Origin: Vicinamibacteria bacterium
GTDB lineage: Bacteria > Acidobacteriota > Vicinamibacteria > Fen-336
Direction of reading: 5' to 3'
Length of the DNA: 64,000 bases
Assembly (NCBI GenBank): GCA_025994075.1
Contig: JAMQGV010000017.1
Span: 286,495 to 350,494, forward strand
Shown: piece by piece, positions 26,175 through 35,688 of the stretch
How the letters are laid out: each line of letters opens with the position of its first letter
How positions within the stretch are numbered: the stretch's first letter is position 1
The notes under the pieces: generated by a model
Database searches by the model: none
What the model was told of the DNA's origin: nothing
The model's input: only the letters and a program-made list of their open reading frames with translations
Position numbers and translations under genes: made by a program

Positions 26175-28568
26175 ATGCGGCTCGAACGGCGCGACGGGTG
26201 GGCGCTCGGCGGACTCCTGCTGCTCGCGCTGTGGGTCGTGCGCGAGCCGCTGCTCGCGGGGCGCGGCTTCCACGAACGCGACGTGCAGTCGGTCTGGTAC
26301 GCCCAGGTCGCCTCGTTCGTGCGGGCGATCGGCGAAGGCGCCTGGCCGCTGTGGGACCCGCACGTGTCGTTCGGCCACCCGCTGCTGGCGCAGCCCAACT
26401 ACCAGGCCGCCTATCCGCCCGCGTGGCTCAACCTGCTGCTCGAGCCGCTCGCGGCGTACGCGACGCTGGTGGCGCTGCACCTGGCGTTCTCGGCCCTCGG
26501 CTCGTACCTGCTGGCGCGCCGGCTGGAGATCGGGCGCGCCGGTGCCGCGACGGCCGCGGCCCTGTGGGTCCTTTCCGGCCCGTACCTCTCGCTCGTCAAC
26601 GTGTGGCACCACCTGATGGGGGCGAGCTGGCTGCCGTGGATCCTGCTCGCCGCGGAATCGACGCTCGCCGGGGGCTCGACCGGCCGCGCGCTGTGGCTCG
26701 GCGTCACCGTCGCGGCTCCGCTGCTCGCCGGGTCGCCCGACATGGCGCTGGCGGGCGGCGTGCTGGTGCTGGCGTCGGCCGCGCTGCGCTCGCGCTGGCG
26801 AGAGCCGGGCGCGCGGGCCGAGGCCCTGGGGACGCTGCGCGCGCTGGCCGTCGCGGGGCTCGTCACGCTGCTGCTGGGCGCGATCGTCTGGGGTCCCGCG
26901 CTGGACGCCGCGATCCGCTCGGCGCGCGGTGCGCTGCCCGAGGCCGTGCGCACCCACTGGTCGCTGCACCCCGCCGCCGCCGCCCAGCTCGCGCTGCCGC
27001 TGTTCCCGATGGACCAGCCGCTGCGGCCGGCCGTGCGCCAGGCGCTGTTCGAGGGGCGCGAGCCCTTCCTCTATTCCGTGTACCTGGGCCTGCCCGCCCT
27101 GGTCCTCGCGCTCGCGGCCCTGGCCGGTCCCGCGCGGGCGCGCAGGGGCCTGAGCGTCGCGCTGGGCCTGGGCGCGCTGCTCGTCGCCCTCGGCCGCCAC
27201 ACGTTCTTCTACTCCCTGGCCGCGGCGCTGTTCCCGCCGCTGCTGGCCGTGCGCTATCCCGTCAAGGCCCTGGTCCTCGTCGCGCTGGCCCTCGCGCTGC
27301 TGGCTGGCATGGGCGTCGACGCCTGGCGCGGCGCGCGGACCCGGCCGCGGCTGCTGGTCGCCGGGGCCGCGGGGCTCGCGGCGGCGAGCGTGGCGACCTT
27401 CGCCGCGCTGACACTCGACGGCGAGCGGCTGGGGGCCTGGCTGTTCGTGCCGGCCGCGGAAGCCGGCGCGGCGCCCGCGGCGCTCGCGCGCGAGCTCGCG
27501 GCGCCGCTGCGGGCCACGGCTGCGGCCGCGGTCGCGCTGGCGGCCGCGGCGCTCCTCGCCGCGTGGCGACCGGCACGGGCCGGCTCGACGGGCGCGGCCG
27601 CGGCGGCCGTCGCGGCGCTCGAGCTGCTCGTCTCGCACCGCGGCCTCAACCCGACGGCCCCGCGCGAGCTGCTGGACCTGCGCCCGCCCCAGGTGGACGA
27701 GATGCGCGCCGTGGCCAACCCGCGGGCGTGGGTCTACCTGTACGACGACGCGCGCAGCGAGCGGTGGCTGGGCCACCCGCACGCGACGCGCGCCGAGCGC
27801 GGCCCGCGCGACTGGCCGTATCCGCTGACCCAGGCCCTCGCCCTGCAGCTCTACCAGCCGCGGCCGATGCTGGCGCGCTGGGCGATCGGCGGCAGCTTCG
27901 ATCCCGATCCGCTGGGGCTCTACCCGCGCCCGCTCGCCACGCTCGTCGACCACTTCGTCGCGCTCGACGGCAGCCCGGGGCGGCTCCGGCTGCTCCAGGT
28001 GGGCGCGGTCACCCACGCGGTCGCCCTCCATGAGCCGGCGCCGGGCCTGGTCGAGGTCGCGAGCTGGCCGGGGCTGTTCCAGGACCCGATCCGGCTGTTC
28101 GCCGTGCCCGACCCGCTGCCGCTCGTGTACGCGGTCGGCGGCGCACGGATCGCGGACGGCCGCGAGGCGGTGGCGACGCTGCTCGACCCGGGATTCGACC
28201 CGCGACGCGAGGTGGTGCTGGCGGATGGCGATGCCCGCCCCGCGGCTGCGGTCGGCGGCGCGACGCGCATCGTCGAGCGACGCGCCGACCGCGTGCGGAT
28301 CGAGGCGCAACTCGAGGCGCCGGGGTTCGTGGTCTTCGTCTCCACCCACGATCCCGGCTGGCAGGCCACGGTCGACGGCGCGCCGGCCCCGCTGCTGCGC
28401 GCCAACCTCGCCTTCTGCGCGGTGGCGGTGCCCGCGGGCCGCCACGGGGTCGAGCTGGTCTATCGTCCCCGGGCCGTGTTGTGGAGCGCGGCAGCCTCGG
28501 CTGCCGGCTGGGCGCTGCTGGGGGTGGTGGGGTCGTGGGGGCGGCGAAAGGCGAGGAGGGATTGCTGA
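26175..28568 (+). CDS. YfhO-like polytopic membrane protein
   Basis: 797 aa with about 11-13 TM helices in the first two thirds and a periplasmic C-terminal beta-rich domain (about 620-770). The N-terminal luminal loop contains ERDVQSVWYAQVASFVRAIGEGAWPLWDPHVSFGHPLLAQPNYQAAYPP, paraphrasing the acidic and FGxP/YPP motifs of GT-C-type proteins such as YfhO. YfhO family members participate in glycosylating cell-wall polymers with lipid-linked sugars. The C-terminal LEAPGFVVFVSTHDPGWQA resembles the YfhO tail. Its stop overlaps the start of the amidohydrolase gene by one base (TGATG). Confidence 0.78.
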   Translation: MRLERRDGWALGGLLLLALWVVREPLLAGRGFHERDVQSVWYAQVASFVRAIGEGAWPLWDPHVSFGHPLLAQPNYQAAYPPAWLNLLLEPLAAYATLVALHLAFSALGSYLLARRLEIGRAGAATAAALWVLSGPYLSLVNVWHHLMGASWLPWILLAAESTLAGGSTGRALWLGVTVAAPLLAGSPDMALAGGVLVLASAALRSRWREPGARAEALGTLRALAVAGLVTLLLGAIVWGPALDAAIRSARGALPEAVRTHWSLHPAAAAQLALPLFPMDQPLRPAVRQALFEGREPFLYSVYLGLPALVLALAALAGPARARRGLSVALGLGALLVALGRHTFFYSLAAALFPPLLAVRYPVKALVLVALALALLAGMGVDAWRGARTRPRLLVAGAAGLAAASVATFAALTLDGERLGAWLFVPAAEAGAAPAALARELAAPLRATAAAAVALAAAALLAAWRPARAGSTGAAAAAVAALELLVSHRGLNPTAPRELLDLRPPQVDEMRAVANPRAWVYLYDDARSERWLGHPHATRAERGPRDWPYPLTQALALQLYQPRPMLARWAIGGSFDPDPLGLYPRPLATLVDHFVALDGSPGRLRLLQVGAVTHAVALHEPAPGLVEVASWPGLFQDPIRLFAVPDPLPLVYAVGGARIADGREAVATLLDPGFDPRREVVLADGDARPAAAVGGATRIVERRADRVRIEAQLEAPGFVVFVSTHDPGWQATVDGAPAPLLRANLAFCAVAVPAGRHGVELVYRPRAVLWSAAASAAGWALLGVVGSWGRRKARRDC

Positions 28569-29728
28569 TGGCGAAGCGAACCTGGGGCCTGGCGCTGGCG
28601 GCGGGCGCGCTGGCGGCGGGCGTGCTGGTCGCGCAACAACCGCCACCGGCGGATCGCATGGCGCAGCGGCCCGGCGAAGGCCGGAAGCCGGAGTGGCCGG
28701 CGCCGTCGATCACCGAGTACGAGCCCACGTCGCAGCTCGTCGTGCCGCAGCACCCGACGCCGCGCGCGAAGTTCCCGGTGATCGACGTCCACAGCCACCA
28801 CCGCACGCCGATCGCGCCGGAGCGCCTCGCCCAGGTGGTGAAGGACATGGACGCCCTCAACCTCCGGGTGCTGGTGAACCTCTCCGGCGGCTGGGGCGAG
28901 AAGCTGCGCGAGGGCGTCGCGGTGCTGCGCAACAGCCCGCACGCCGACCGCATGGTGCTGTTCGCGAACGTCGACTTCTCGCAGCCGGTCGGGTCGGGCT
29001 TCGGCCAGCGGGCCGCGGCCCAGCTCGAGCAGGACATCCATGCCGGCGCGCTCGGGCTCAAGATCTTCAAGGAGCTCGGCCTCCGCGTGCTGAAGGCGGA
29101 CGGCACCCGGCTGCGGCTCGACGACCCGGAGCTCGACCCGATCTGGGAGACCTGCGCCCGCCTCGGCGTGCCGGTGCTGATCCACACCGCCGAGCCCGCG
29201 CCGTTCTTCGACCCGATCGACTTCCGCAACGAGCGCTGGCTGGAGCAGGCGCTGTTTCCCGACCGCCGCTATCAGGACCCGAAGTTCCCGCGCTTCGAGG
29301 AGCTGATCGCCGAGCGCGACCGCATGTTCGAGCGCCATCCGAAGACGACCTTCATCGGCGCCCACATGCTCTACCACTCGAACGACCTGGCCCGGCTCGG
29401 CCGCCTGCTCGACCGGCTGCCCAACGTCTACCCCGAGATGGCCGCGGTGCTCGCCGAGTACGGCCGCCAGCCGCGCACGGCGCGCGAGTTCTTCGTCAAG
29501 TACCAGGATCGCGTGCTGTTCGGCAAGGACAGCTTCCAGCCGGACGAGTTCCCCTACTACTGGCGCACGCTGGAGACCGCGGACGAGTACTTCGACTACT
29601 ACCGCGACTACCACGCGTTCTGGAAGCTCTACGGCCTCGCCCTGCCGGACGAGGTGCTGAAGAAGCTCTACTACAAGAACGCCCTGAAGCTGGTGAAGGG
29701 CCTGCCCCAGACGGGCTGGCCGGAGTAG
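28568..29728 (+). CDS. Exported amidohydrolase (amidohydrolase 2/TIM-barrel)
   Basis: 386 aa from ATG 28568 with AGGAGGG upstream. Signal peptide at about 1-22 (ALAAGALAAGVLVAQ). The TIM-barrel metal site opens with VIDVHSHH; later strands give LIHTAEP, FIGAHM and a final VLFGKDS aspartate. The closest family is amidohydrolase 2 (PF04909), which includes decarboxylases and hydrolases of small aromatic or cyclic acids. The protein is probably periplasmic. One-base overlap with the YfhO-like gene; convergent with pirin across a strong hairpin. Substrate not predictable. Confidence 0.85.
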   Translation: MAKRTWGLALAAGALAAGVLVAQQPPPADRMAQRPGEGRKPEWPAPSITEYEPTSQLVVPQHPTPRAKFPVIDVHSHHRTPIAPERLAQVVKDMDALNLRVLVNLSGGWGEKLREGVAVLRNSPHADRMVLFANVDFSQPVGSGFGQRAAAQLEQDIHAGALGLKIFKELGLRVLKADGTRLRLDDPELDPIWETCARLGVPVLIHTAEPAPFFDPIDFRNERWLEQALFPDRRYQDPKFPRFEELIAERDRMFERHPKTTFIGAHMLYHSNDLARLGRLLDRLPNVYPEMAAVLAEYGRQPRTAREFFVKYQDRVLFGKDSFQPDEFPYYWRTLETADEYFDYYRDYHAFWKLYGLALPDEVLKKLYYKNALKLVKGLPQTGWPE

Positions 29729-29736
29729 CGGTCGCA

Positions 29737-29775
29737 GGGGGACGGGGGCGGTGAAAAGCCGCGCACCCGTCCCCC
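29737..29775. terminator. Bidirectional hairpin between convergent genes
   Basis: A perfect 10-bp stem GGGGGACGGG (29737-29746) / CCCGTCCCCC (29766-29775) encloses a 19-base loop that can itself pair (GGCGG/CCGC). It lies in the 54-bp gap between the amidohydrolase and pirin stop codons. No T-tract is present on either strand. Confidence 0.5.
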
Positions 29776-29782
29776 GCGTGGG

Positions 29783-30481
29783 TCAGGCGAGGTCGAAGAC
29801 CAGCACTTCGCCGGCTTCGCCAGCGGAGAACGACAGTCGCTCGAGCCCCTGCACGGCGGCGCCGTCGCCCTCGCGGAGCGGCGTGCCGCCGAGCTCCACC
29901 GCGCCGCGCGCCACGTGGACCCACGCGCGCCGGCCCGGGGCCAGCGCCAGCTCGCGGCGCTCTCCCGCCTCCAGCCGGGCCATCCAGAGGTCGACGTCCT
30001 GCTCGACCTGCACCGTGCCCTGGCGGCCGTCCTTCGACGCCAGCAGCGCGAACTCGCGGCGCGCCGCCTCGGCGTCGAAGCTCCGCTGGTCCCAGCCCGG
30101 CCGCAGGCCGCGGCGGGCCGGCACGATCCAGATCTGGAGGAAGTGCACGGGCGCCGTGCGCGAGTGGTTGAACTCGCTGTGCACCACGCCGGTGCCCGCT
30201 CTCATGAACTGGATCTCGCCGGGGCGGATCACGCCGCCGCCGCCCGTCGAGTCCTGGTGCTCGAGCGCGCCGTCGAGCACGTAGGACAGGATCTCCATGT
30301 CGCGGTGGCCGTGGGCGCCGAAGCCGCCCCCGGGCGCGACCCGGTCGTCGTTGATCACGCGCAGGGCGCCGAAGCCCATGTGCCCTTCGTCGTGGTACTC
30401 CCCGAACGAGAACGTGTGGCGGCTGTCGAGCCAGCCCCAGTCGGTGCGGCCGCGGTCGTCGGCAGGGCGAACCTGGATCAT
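29783..30481 (-). CDS. Pirin family protein (quercetinase-like bicupin)
   Basis: 232 aa from ATG 30481, which has GGAGG 6 bases upstream; two earlier in-frame starts would place the ribosome site inside the gene. N-terminal cupin metal ligands are seen in GAHGHRDMEIL and VHSEFNH (three His and a Glu), with the pirin signatures RVINDDRV and PHF-like VHFLQIWIVP. Family members such as YhhW open quercetin; others are regulators. Directly upstream on the same strand is a strong -24/-12 promoter, and a XylR/DmpR-type activator is transcribed divergently, so induction by an aromatic compound is likely. Confidence 0.92.
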   Translation of the reverse strand: MIQVRPADDRGRTDWGWLDSRHTFSFGEYHDEGHMGFGALRVINDDRVAPGGGFGAHGHRDMEILSYVLDGALEHQDSTGGGGVIRPGEIQFMRAGTGVVHSEFNHSRTAPVHFLQIWIVPARRGLRPGWDQRSFDAEAARREFALLASKDGRQGTVQVEQDVDLWMARLEAGERRELALAPGRRAWVHVARGAVELGGTPLREGDGAAVQGLERLSFSAGEAGEVLVFDLA

Positions 30482-30505
30482 CTGCATCCTCCTGGCCGGG
30501 CCTGA

Positions 30506-30523
30506 TCGCAACCGCCGTGCCGG
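30506..30523 (-). promoter_or_regulatory. Sigma-54 (-24/-12) promoter of the pirin gene
   Basis: Minus strand reads CCGGCACG-GCGG-TTGCGA, against consensus YTGGCACG-N4-TTGCW. The invariant GG (30521-30520) and GC (30509-30508) are exactly 10 bases apart. The predicted start of transcription (about 30496) leaves a short leader holding GGAGG before ATG 30481. Confidence 0.8.
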
Positions 30524-30572
30524 CGCGCAAGTCGCTGACCCGCTTTGGACAGCCCCTGCGGCGGGGCGAAGC

Positions 30573-30596
30573 TTGACATCAAAATGATATGATCAA
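30573..30596. promoter_or_regulatory. Putative enhancer (UAS) for the sigma-54 activator
   Basis: An AT-rich 24-bp block begins TTGA and ends TCAA. It contains the alternating half-sites ATCA-AAA-TGAT-ATG-ATCA. The TTGATC/GATCAA character recalls XylR/DmpR enhancers. It is centred about 90 bases upstream of the predicted pirin transcription start and about 30 bases upstream of the activator gene, so it could serve both activation and autoregulation. Confidence 0.5.
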
Positions 30597-30616
30597 ACTC
30601 TCATTTCGGGAGGCAT

Positions 30617-32227
<1,611 letters not shown>

Positions 32228-32669
32228 AGGGAGCAGGACCATGGATTCTCATCCGGTCGATGCGGATCGCGTGGCTGATGCGGTGCCACCTGAACGGCTC
32301 CTCATCGTACGGCGGCGGGTGCGACGACCGCGCACCAAGAGCCAGGGCGAGCGCCCAGCATCCATGCCACCACCGGGCATCCCCGTCGACCTGCTACCAC
32401 AGGAACACCTCATGTCATCCGCGTGCGCCCAGGTCGAGCCCGCGTCGAGGCCCTTCGACACCCGGCCGGGGAGACTCACCCCACCGGCTACACCTTCAAC
32501 TCCGGGCCCGATCGCAGCCGTAGCCAGGGCCTGGACCTCGGCCGGCCCCAGCGCCTGGACTTCCCGGCCAAACTGCGCTGGGCGCACGAGGCCGGCAGGC
32601 GCTGGATCGCGCTCCGGGTGGGTCAGGGCTGACAACGCCCACATACCGTAGGGAGCGAATCGGCCGAGT
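32228..32669. other. 442-bp stretch with no supported gene
   Basis: Several frames stay open here, as expected at this GC content, but none has a ribosome site, a recognisable domain or gene-like composition. The best candidate (32423-32632, +, 69 codons, ending HEAGRRWIALRVGQG) matches nothing I recognise. The sequence marks the left edge of the lower-GC islet and may be decayed DNA. Confidence 0.5.
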
Positions 32670-32915
32670 TCACTGCAGTAGACCGAGCAGGAGGAGGCAG
32701 AGCATGGCCAACCCCAGGAATGCGATGCCAGCACCGGTGAGCCGAGTCTGAGTGTCTCCGGCCCGTGGTCCAGGGTTGGACGTCCCAAGCAAGCCCTCCA
32801 AGCTGTCGAGAAGCCGGTGGAATTCGCGAGGGCGGGTTGCCATCCGCCAGCCAAAACCGGCGATGACGACAGCCCAGATCAGCGCGATGACCACTTCCAG
32901 CACATCGGAGGTCAC
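32670..32915 (-). CDS. Small two-TM membrane protein, candidate immunity protein
   Basis: 81 aa from GTG 32915. Two hydrophobic helices (about 5-22, VLEVVIALIWAVVIAGFGW, and 62-80, AGIAFLGLAMLCLLLLGLLQ) flank a polar middle. The GTG overlaps the stop of the upstream RHS-like frame as GTGA. Small TM proteins coupled directly behind a toxin-bearing RHS C-terminus are often immunity proteins; that role is inferred from position only. Confidence 0.6.
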   Translation of the reverse strand: MTSDVLEVVIALIWAVVIAGFGWRMATRPREFHRLLDSLEGLLGTSNPGPRAGDTQTRLTGAGIAFLGLAMLCLLLLGLLQ

Positions 32916-33666
32916 TGGCCGCCACCTTCGCACGCCCCCCAAGCAATCGGCGTGTCGAAGACGAGGTCGGCGATCGTGAGTCCGGCCCCAGCTTGCGGAC
33001 TTCCGATCCCCAGTCCCAGTGAGATTCGGTTCGGTTCACCTTCCCGGTGACCAGCCGTTTGAGTGAGGGACCCGCCCAGCCAGTAGAACGCGGAACCGGT
33101 CGCAGCAAGCCCCTCGTGGAATCGGTAGGACTCCTCTGCGCTGCTGTCGGGCCATGTTACAAGCGTCTGGTCTCCCCTTGGGCCGCGAGCGCGAACGGCG
33201 CGGGCCAGATACTCTGCTTGGAGGCTCCACGAGAAGCGTCCACTTCCGAACGAGCTGCCCGCAGAAGCGCCTCGCCCCGGAAGACTAACGAACACTTGGC
33301 CGTAGCGGTCAAGCGTCAAATTCAACGTGGCGCCCACGGCGCCTGAGCCTGCCGATCCAGAGAGCGTGATCGCGTCAGGGCCCCTTTGCAGGTCTGCTTG
33401 GGCTTGGGATGTTCCGACAAGACGATAGGCTTGGCAGGCTGGGCCTTCTTGGGGTCCTTGTTGTCGTCACCGAGCAGACCTCCCAGAGACGACTTCAGGC
33501 CGCGTCCGGCACGCTCGATGATCCCTAGAGTGGCATAAGAGCGAAGGTCGTCGAAGGCGATCTGTGCCGTCACGGTGACGATCTCGAATACACTTGTGTC
33601 GCAGGTCTCTTCCCGCCCTTCGAGCTGTTCTCCATAGTGCTCGCAAGCACCCGCGGATTCTGCCAT
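32912..33666 (-). pseudogene. Frameshifted RHS-like C-terminal region
   Basis: Two overlapping minus-strand frames look like parts of one gene. The first (33666 leftward, starting MAESAGACEHYGEQLEG) is protein-like to about 33420. Beyond that the coherent sequence moves to the other frame, reading QADLQRGPDAITLSGSAGSG and then GATLNLTLDRYGQVFVSLPG, and ends at 32912. The LxxDRYGxVFVS segment resembles the beta-rich region near the C-terminus of RHS/YD-repeat and related secreted proteins. No RHS core or YD repeats precede it, so it is an orphan tip or a remnant. Base composition is visibly less GC-rich than the neighbours. Frameshift and family are both tentative. Confidence 0.45.
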
Positions 33667-33774
33667 TGCCTCAGCGGGACCGACCGAGCCACGTCTGCCC
33701 CGATCGCGCGGGATCCACAGGCTGCGATGCTCCGACCTCGGATGTTGACGACCACTTGACTATCACAGCGAGAA

Positions 33775-33792
33775 AGTAAAGACTTCGTTACT
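33775..33792. promoter_or_regulatory. Inverted repeat upstream of fic
   Basis: AGTAA (33775-33779) and TTACT (33788-33792) form an inverted repeat with an 8-base spacer in the AT-richer leader, ending 14 bases before the fic ATG. It could be an autoregulatory site for the winged-helix tail of the Fic protein. Weak evidence. Confidence 0.25.
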
Positions 33793-33806
33793 AGCGAGAG
33801 GCGCCC

Positions 33807-34973
33807 ATGCCGAAGCGGACGACGGGCCGTTACGAACGGACCCTCGTGGGCGGGGAGGAGGTCGCGGCCTTCATCCCGTTCGCCCTCCCGCCCGCCGACC
33901 CGGCGCTGGCCCTCGACGGAACGCTGGCCCTTCGCCTGCACCGCGCCGAGCAGGCGCTCGTCCGGCTCGAGCTGGCCGGCGAAATGGTGCCGTCGCTCGA
34001 CTGGTTCATCCATGCGTTCGTGCGCAGGGAGGCCGTGCTCTCGTCCCAGATCGAGGGAACACAGGCCACGCTGGTCGACCTGCTCGCGTTCGAGGCGGGG
34101 GCGGGCAGCGACGCGCCCAACGCCGACGTCGAAGAAGTCTGCAACTACCTCGACGCGCTGACGTTCGCCCGCGCCCAACTGTCGAGCCCGAAGGGCCTTC
34201 CGCTCTCGATGCGCCTGCTCAACCAGGCCCATCGCCGACTCATGCGCGGCGTGCGCGGGGCCGACAAGCGGCCGGGAGAGGTGCGGCGCAGTCAGAACTG
34301 GATCGGCGGCAGCCGCCCCGGGAACGCCGCGTTCGTGCCTCCCCCGCCCCATGCGCTCGGCGACGTGCTCGGCGCCTTCGAGAAGTACCTCCACGGCGAC
34401 GACCCAAGGCCCCCGCTCATCCGGGTGGGACTGCTGCACGCTCAGTTCGAGACGATCCACCCCTACCTCGACGGCAACGGACGCATCGGACGATTGATGG
34501 TGACCTTGCTGCTCGAGCACTGGCAGGCGCTGACCCGGCCCATGCTCTACCTGAGCCTCTTCTTCAAGCGGCACCGGCAGGAGTACGCGCGCCGGCTGAA
34601 CGCGGTTCGCTCCGACGGTGACTGGGAGGGATGGCTCGACTTCTTCCTCGACGGCGTCGCGACGATCGCCGACGAGGCGGTCGACTCGGCGCGCGAACTG
34701 TTCGCGCTCGTCGCCGCAGACCGGGCCCGGGTGCTCGCGCACGAGGCCACGTCCGTGAGCACGCTGCGGCTCTTCGAGTTGCTGCCCCGGCACCCGATCA
34801 CGACCGTCGCCGCGGTCACGTCGCTGCTCGCGACGACCAAGCCGACTGCCGGCCGCGCCATCGAGAGCCTGGTCGACGCGGGCGTGCTGGTCGAGACCAG
34901 CGGCCGCAAGCGCGACCGCTCGTTCGTCTACCAGGGCTACCTGGATCGGCTCCGCAAGGGCACGGATCTCTGA
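33807..34973 (+). CDS. Fic family AMPylator with N-terminal inhibitory helix and winged-helix tail
   Basis: 388 aa. Fic_N domain with the inhibitory motif S79-S-Q-I-E83-G84 (pattern S/TxxxEG/N, class II self-inhibited Fic), then the Fic catalytic core with HPYLDGNGRIGRL (His218). Phe is replaced by Tyr in the HPFxDGNGR consensus, a common variant. The C-terminal 80 residues form a winged-helix-like domain (TTVAAVTSLLATTKPTAGRAIESLVDAGVLVETSGRKRDRSFVY). Such proteins transfer AMP from ATP onto target proteins. It stands in an islet with RHS-like and VapBC genes. Confidence 0.93.
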   Translation: MPKRTTGRYERTLVGGEEVAAFIPFALPPADPALALDGTLALRLHRAEQALVRLELAGEMVPSLDWFIHAFVRREAVLSSQIEGTQATLVDLLAFEAGAGSDAPNADVEEVCNYLDALTFARAQLSSPKGLPLSMRLLNQAHRRLMRGVRGADKRPGEVRRSQNWIGGSRPGNAAFVPPPPHALGDVLGAFEKYLHGDDPRPPLIRVGLLHAQFETIHPYLDGNGRIGRLMVTLLLEHWQALTRPMLYLSLFFKRHRQEYARRLNAVRSDGDWEGWLDFFLDGVATIADEAVDSARELFALVAADRARVLAHEATSVSTLRLFELLPRHPITTVAAVTSLLATTKPTAGRAIESLVDAGVLVETSGRKRDRSFVYQGYLDRLRKGTDL

Positions 34974-35051
34974 CCAACCCGCCGCGGCCGGCTCCTGCAG
35001 TGGGCGCGTCGAAGTCCCCTGTGGGATTCCCGAGGGGCTTAGAATGGATGC

Positions 35052-35255
35052 ATGAAGACGACGATTGATATTCCCGAGAAAGAACTCGAGGATGCCATGC
35101 GCTTCACCCGCGCGCGCACGAAGCGCGACGCGGTCGTGACGGCGCTGGCGGAGTTCAATCGCCGGCGGCGGATGGCCGAGCTCGTGTCCCGCGCCGGGAG
35201 CTGCCGGGACCTGGTGGGCGTCGACCAGCTCCGCAAGCAGCGGCGGCAGGCCTGA
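35052..35255 (+). CDS. vapB: VapB-type antitoxin
   Basis: 67 aa. The N-terminal ribbon-helix-helix-like segment [16 protein letters not shown], then [20 protein letters not shown], matches type II VapB antitoxins (VapB2-like, PF09957). The basic C-terminal tail would wrap the PIN toxin. The gene lies 2 bp upstream of vapC, the usual order. A possible -10 (TAGAAT at 35039-35044) precedes it. It should autoregulate the pair. Confidence 0.9.
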   Translation: MKTTIDIPEKELEDAMRFTRARTKRDAVVTALAEFNRRRRMAELVSRAGSCRDLVGVDQLRKQRRQA

Positions 35256-35257
35256 CG

Positions 35258-35644
35258 TTGATCCTGGTCGACTCGTCGTCCTGGATTCACTTCCTGCGCC
35301 CGGACGGCGATCCCGGCGTGCGCGCCCGCGTGGAGGCCGCTCTCACCGCCGGCCTCGCCTGCTGGTGCCCGCTGGTGCGCCTCGAGCTCTGGAACGGGGC
35401 CGGGGGCGAGCGCGAGAAGCGCGTGCTGCGCGACTTCGAGCGGCTGATCCCCGAGCTGGCGATCACGCCGGCGGTCTGGGACGGCGCGCACGAGCTGGCC
35501 CGGCGGTGCCGCGCGGCGGGCATCACGGTTCCGGCGACGGACCTGCTGATCGCGGCCTGCGCAAAGCACCACGGAGCCACGCTGGAACACGCCGATGCCG
35601 ACTTCGACCTCGTCGCGGAGGTCGTCACTCGGAGCCGCACGTAG
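35258..35644 (+). CDS. vapC: VapC-type PIN-domain ribonuclease toxin
   Basis: 128 aa from TTG 35258, 2 bp after vapB. PIN-domain acidic residues are in place: D5 (ILVDSSSWI), E43 (VRLELWNG), D95 ([10 protein letters not shown]) and D113 (HADADF). VapC enzymes cleave specific RNAs, often tRNA, when VapB is lost. The gene appears intact. TTG initiation may keep toxin synthesis below antitoxin. No alternative family is likely. Confidence 0.92.
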   Translation: MILVDSSSWIHFLRPDGDPGVRARVEAALTAGLACWCPLVRLELWNGAGGEREKRVLRDFERLIPELAITPAVWDGAHELARRCRAAGITVPATDLLIAACAKHHGATLEHADADFDLVAEVVTRSRT

Positions 35645-35688
35645 CGAAAGGTACTCGCCCCGATTCCGGGGATTCCGGGGAGGTTGCG

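Noticed and set aside
29737..29775. Hairpin between amidohydrolase and pirin as an RNA gene
   Set aside because: It is a simple GC stem between convergent stops; terminator function is enough to explain it.
30482..30511. Earlier in-frame starts for pirin (30487 and 30511)
   Set aside because: They lie before or within the ribosome-binding GGAGG and would overlap the predicted transcription start of the sigma-54 promoter.
30573..30592. TTGACA ... TATGAT as a sigma-70 promoter for the sigma-54 activator
   Set aside because: The hexamers are only about 10-11 bases apart, too close for a -35/-10 pair. The block is better explained as an AT-rich binding site.
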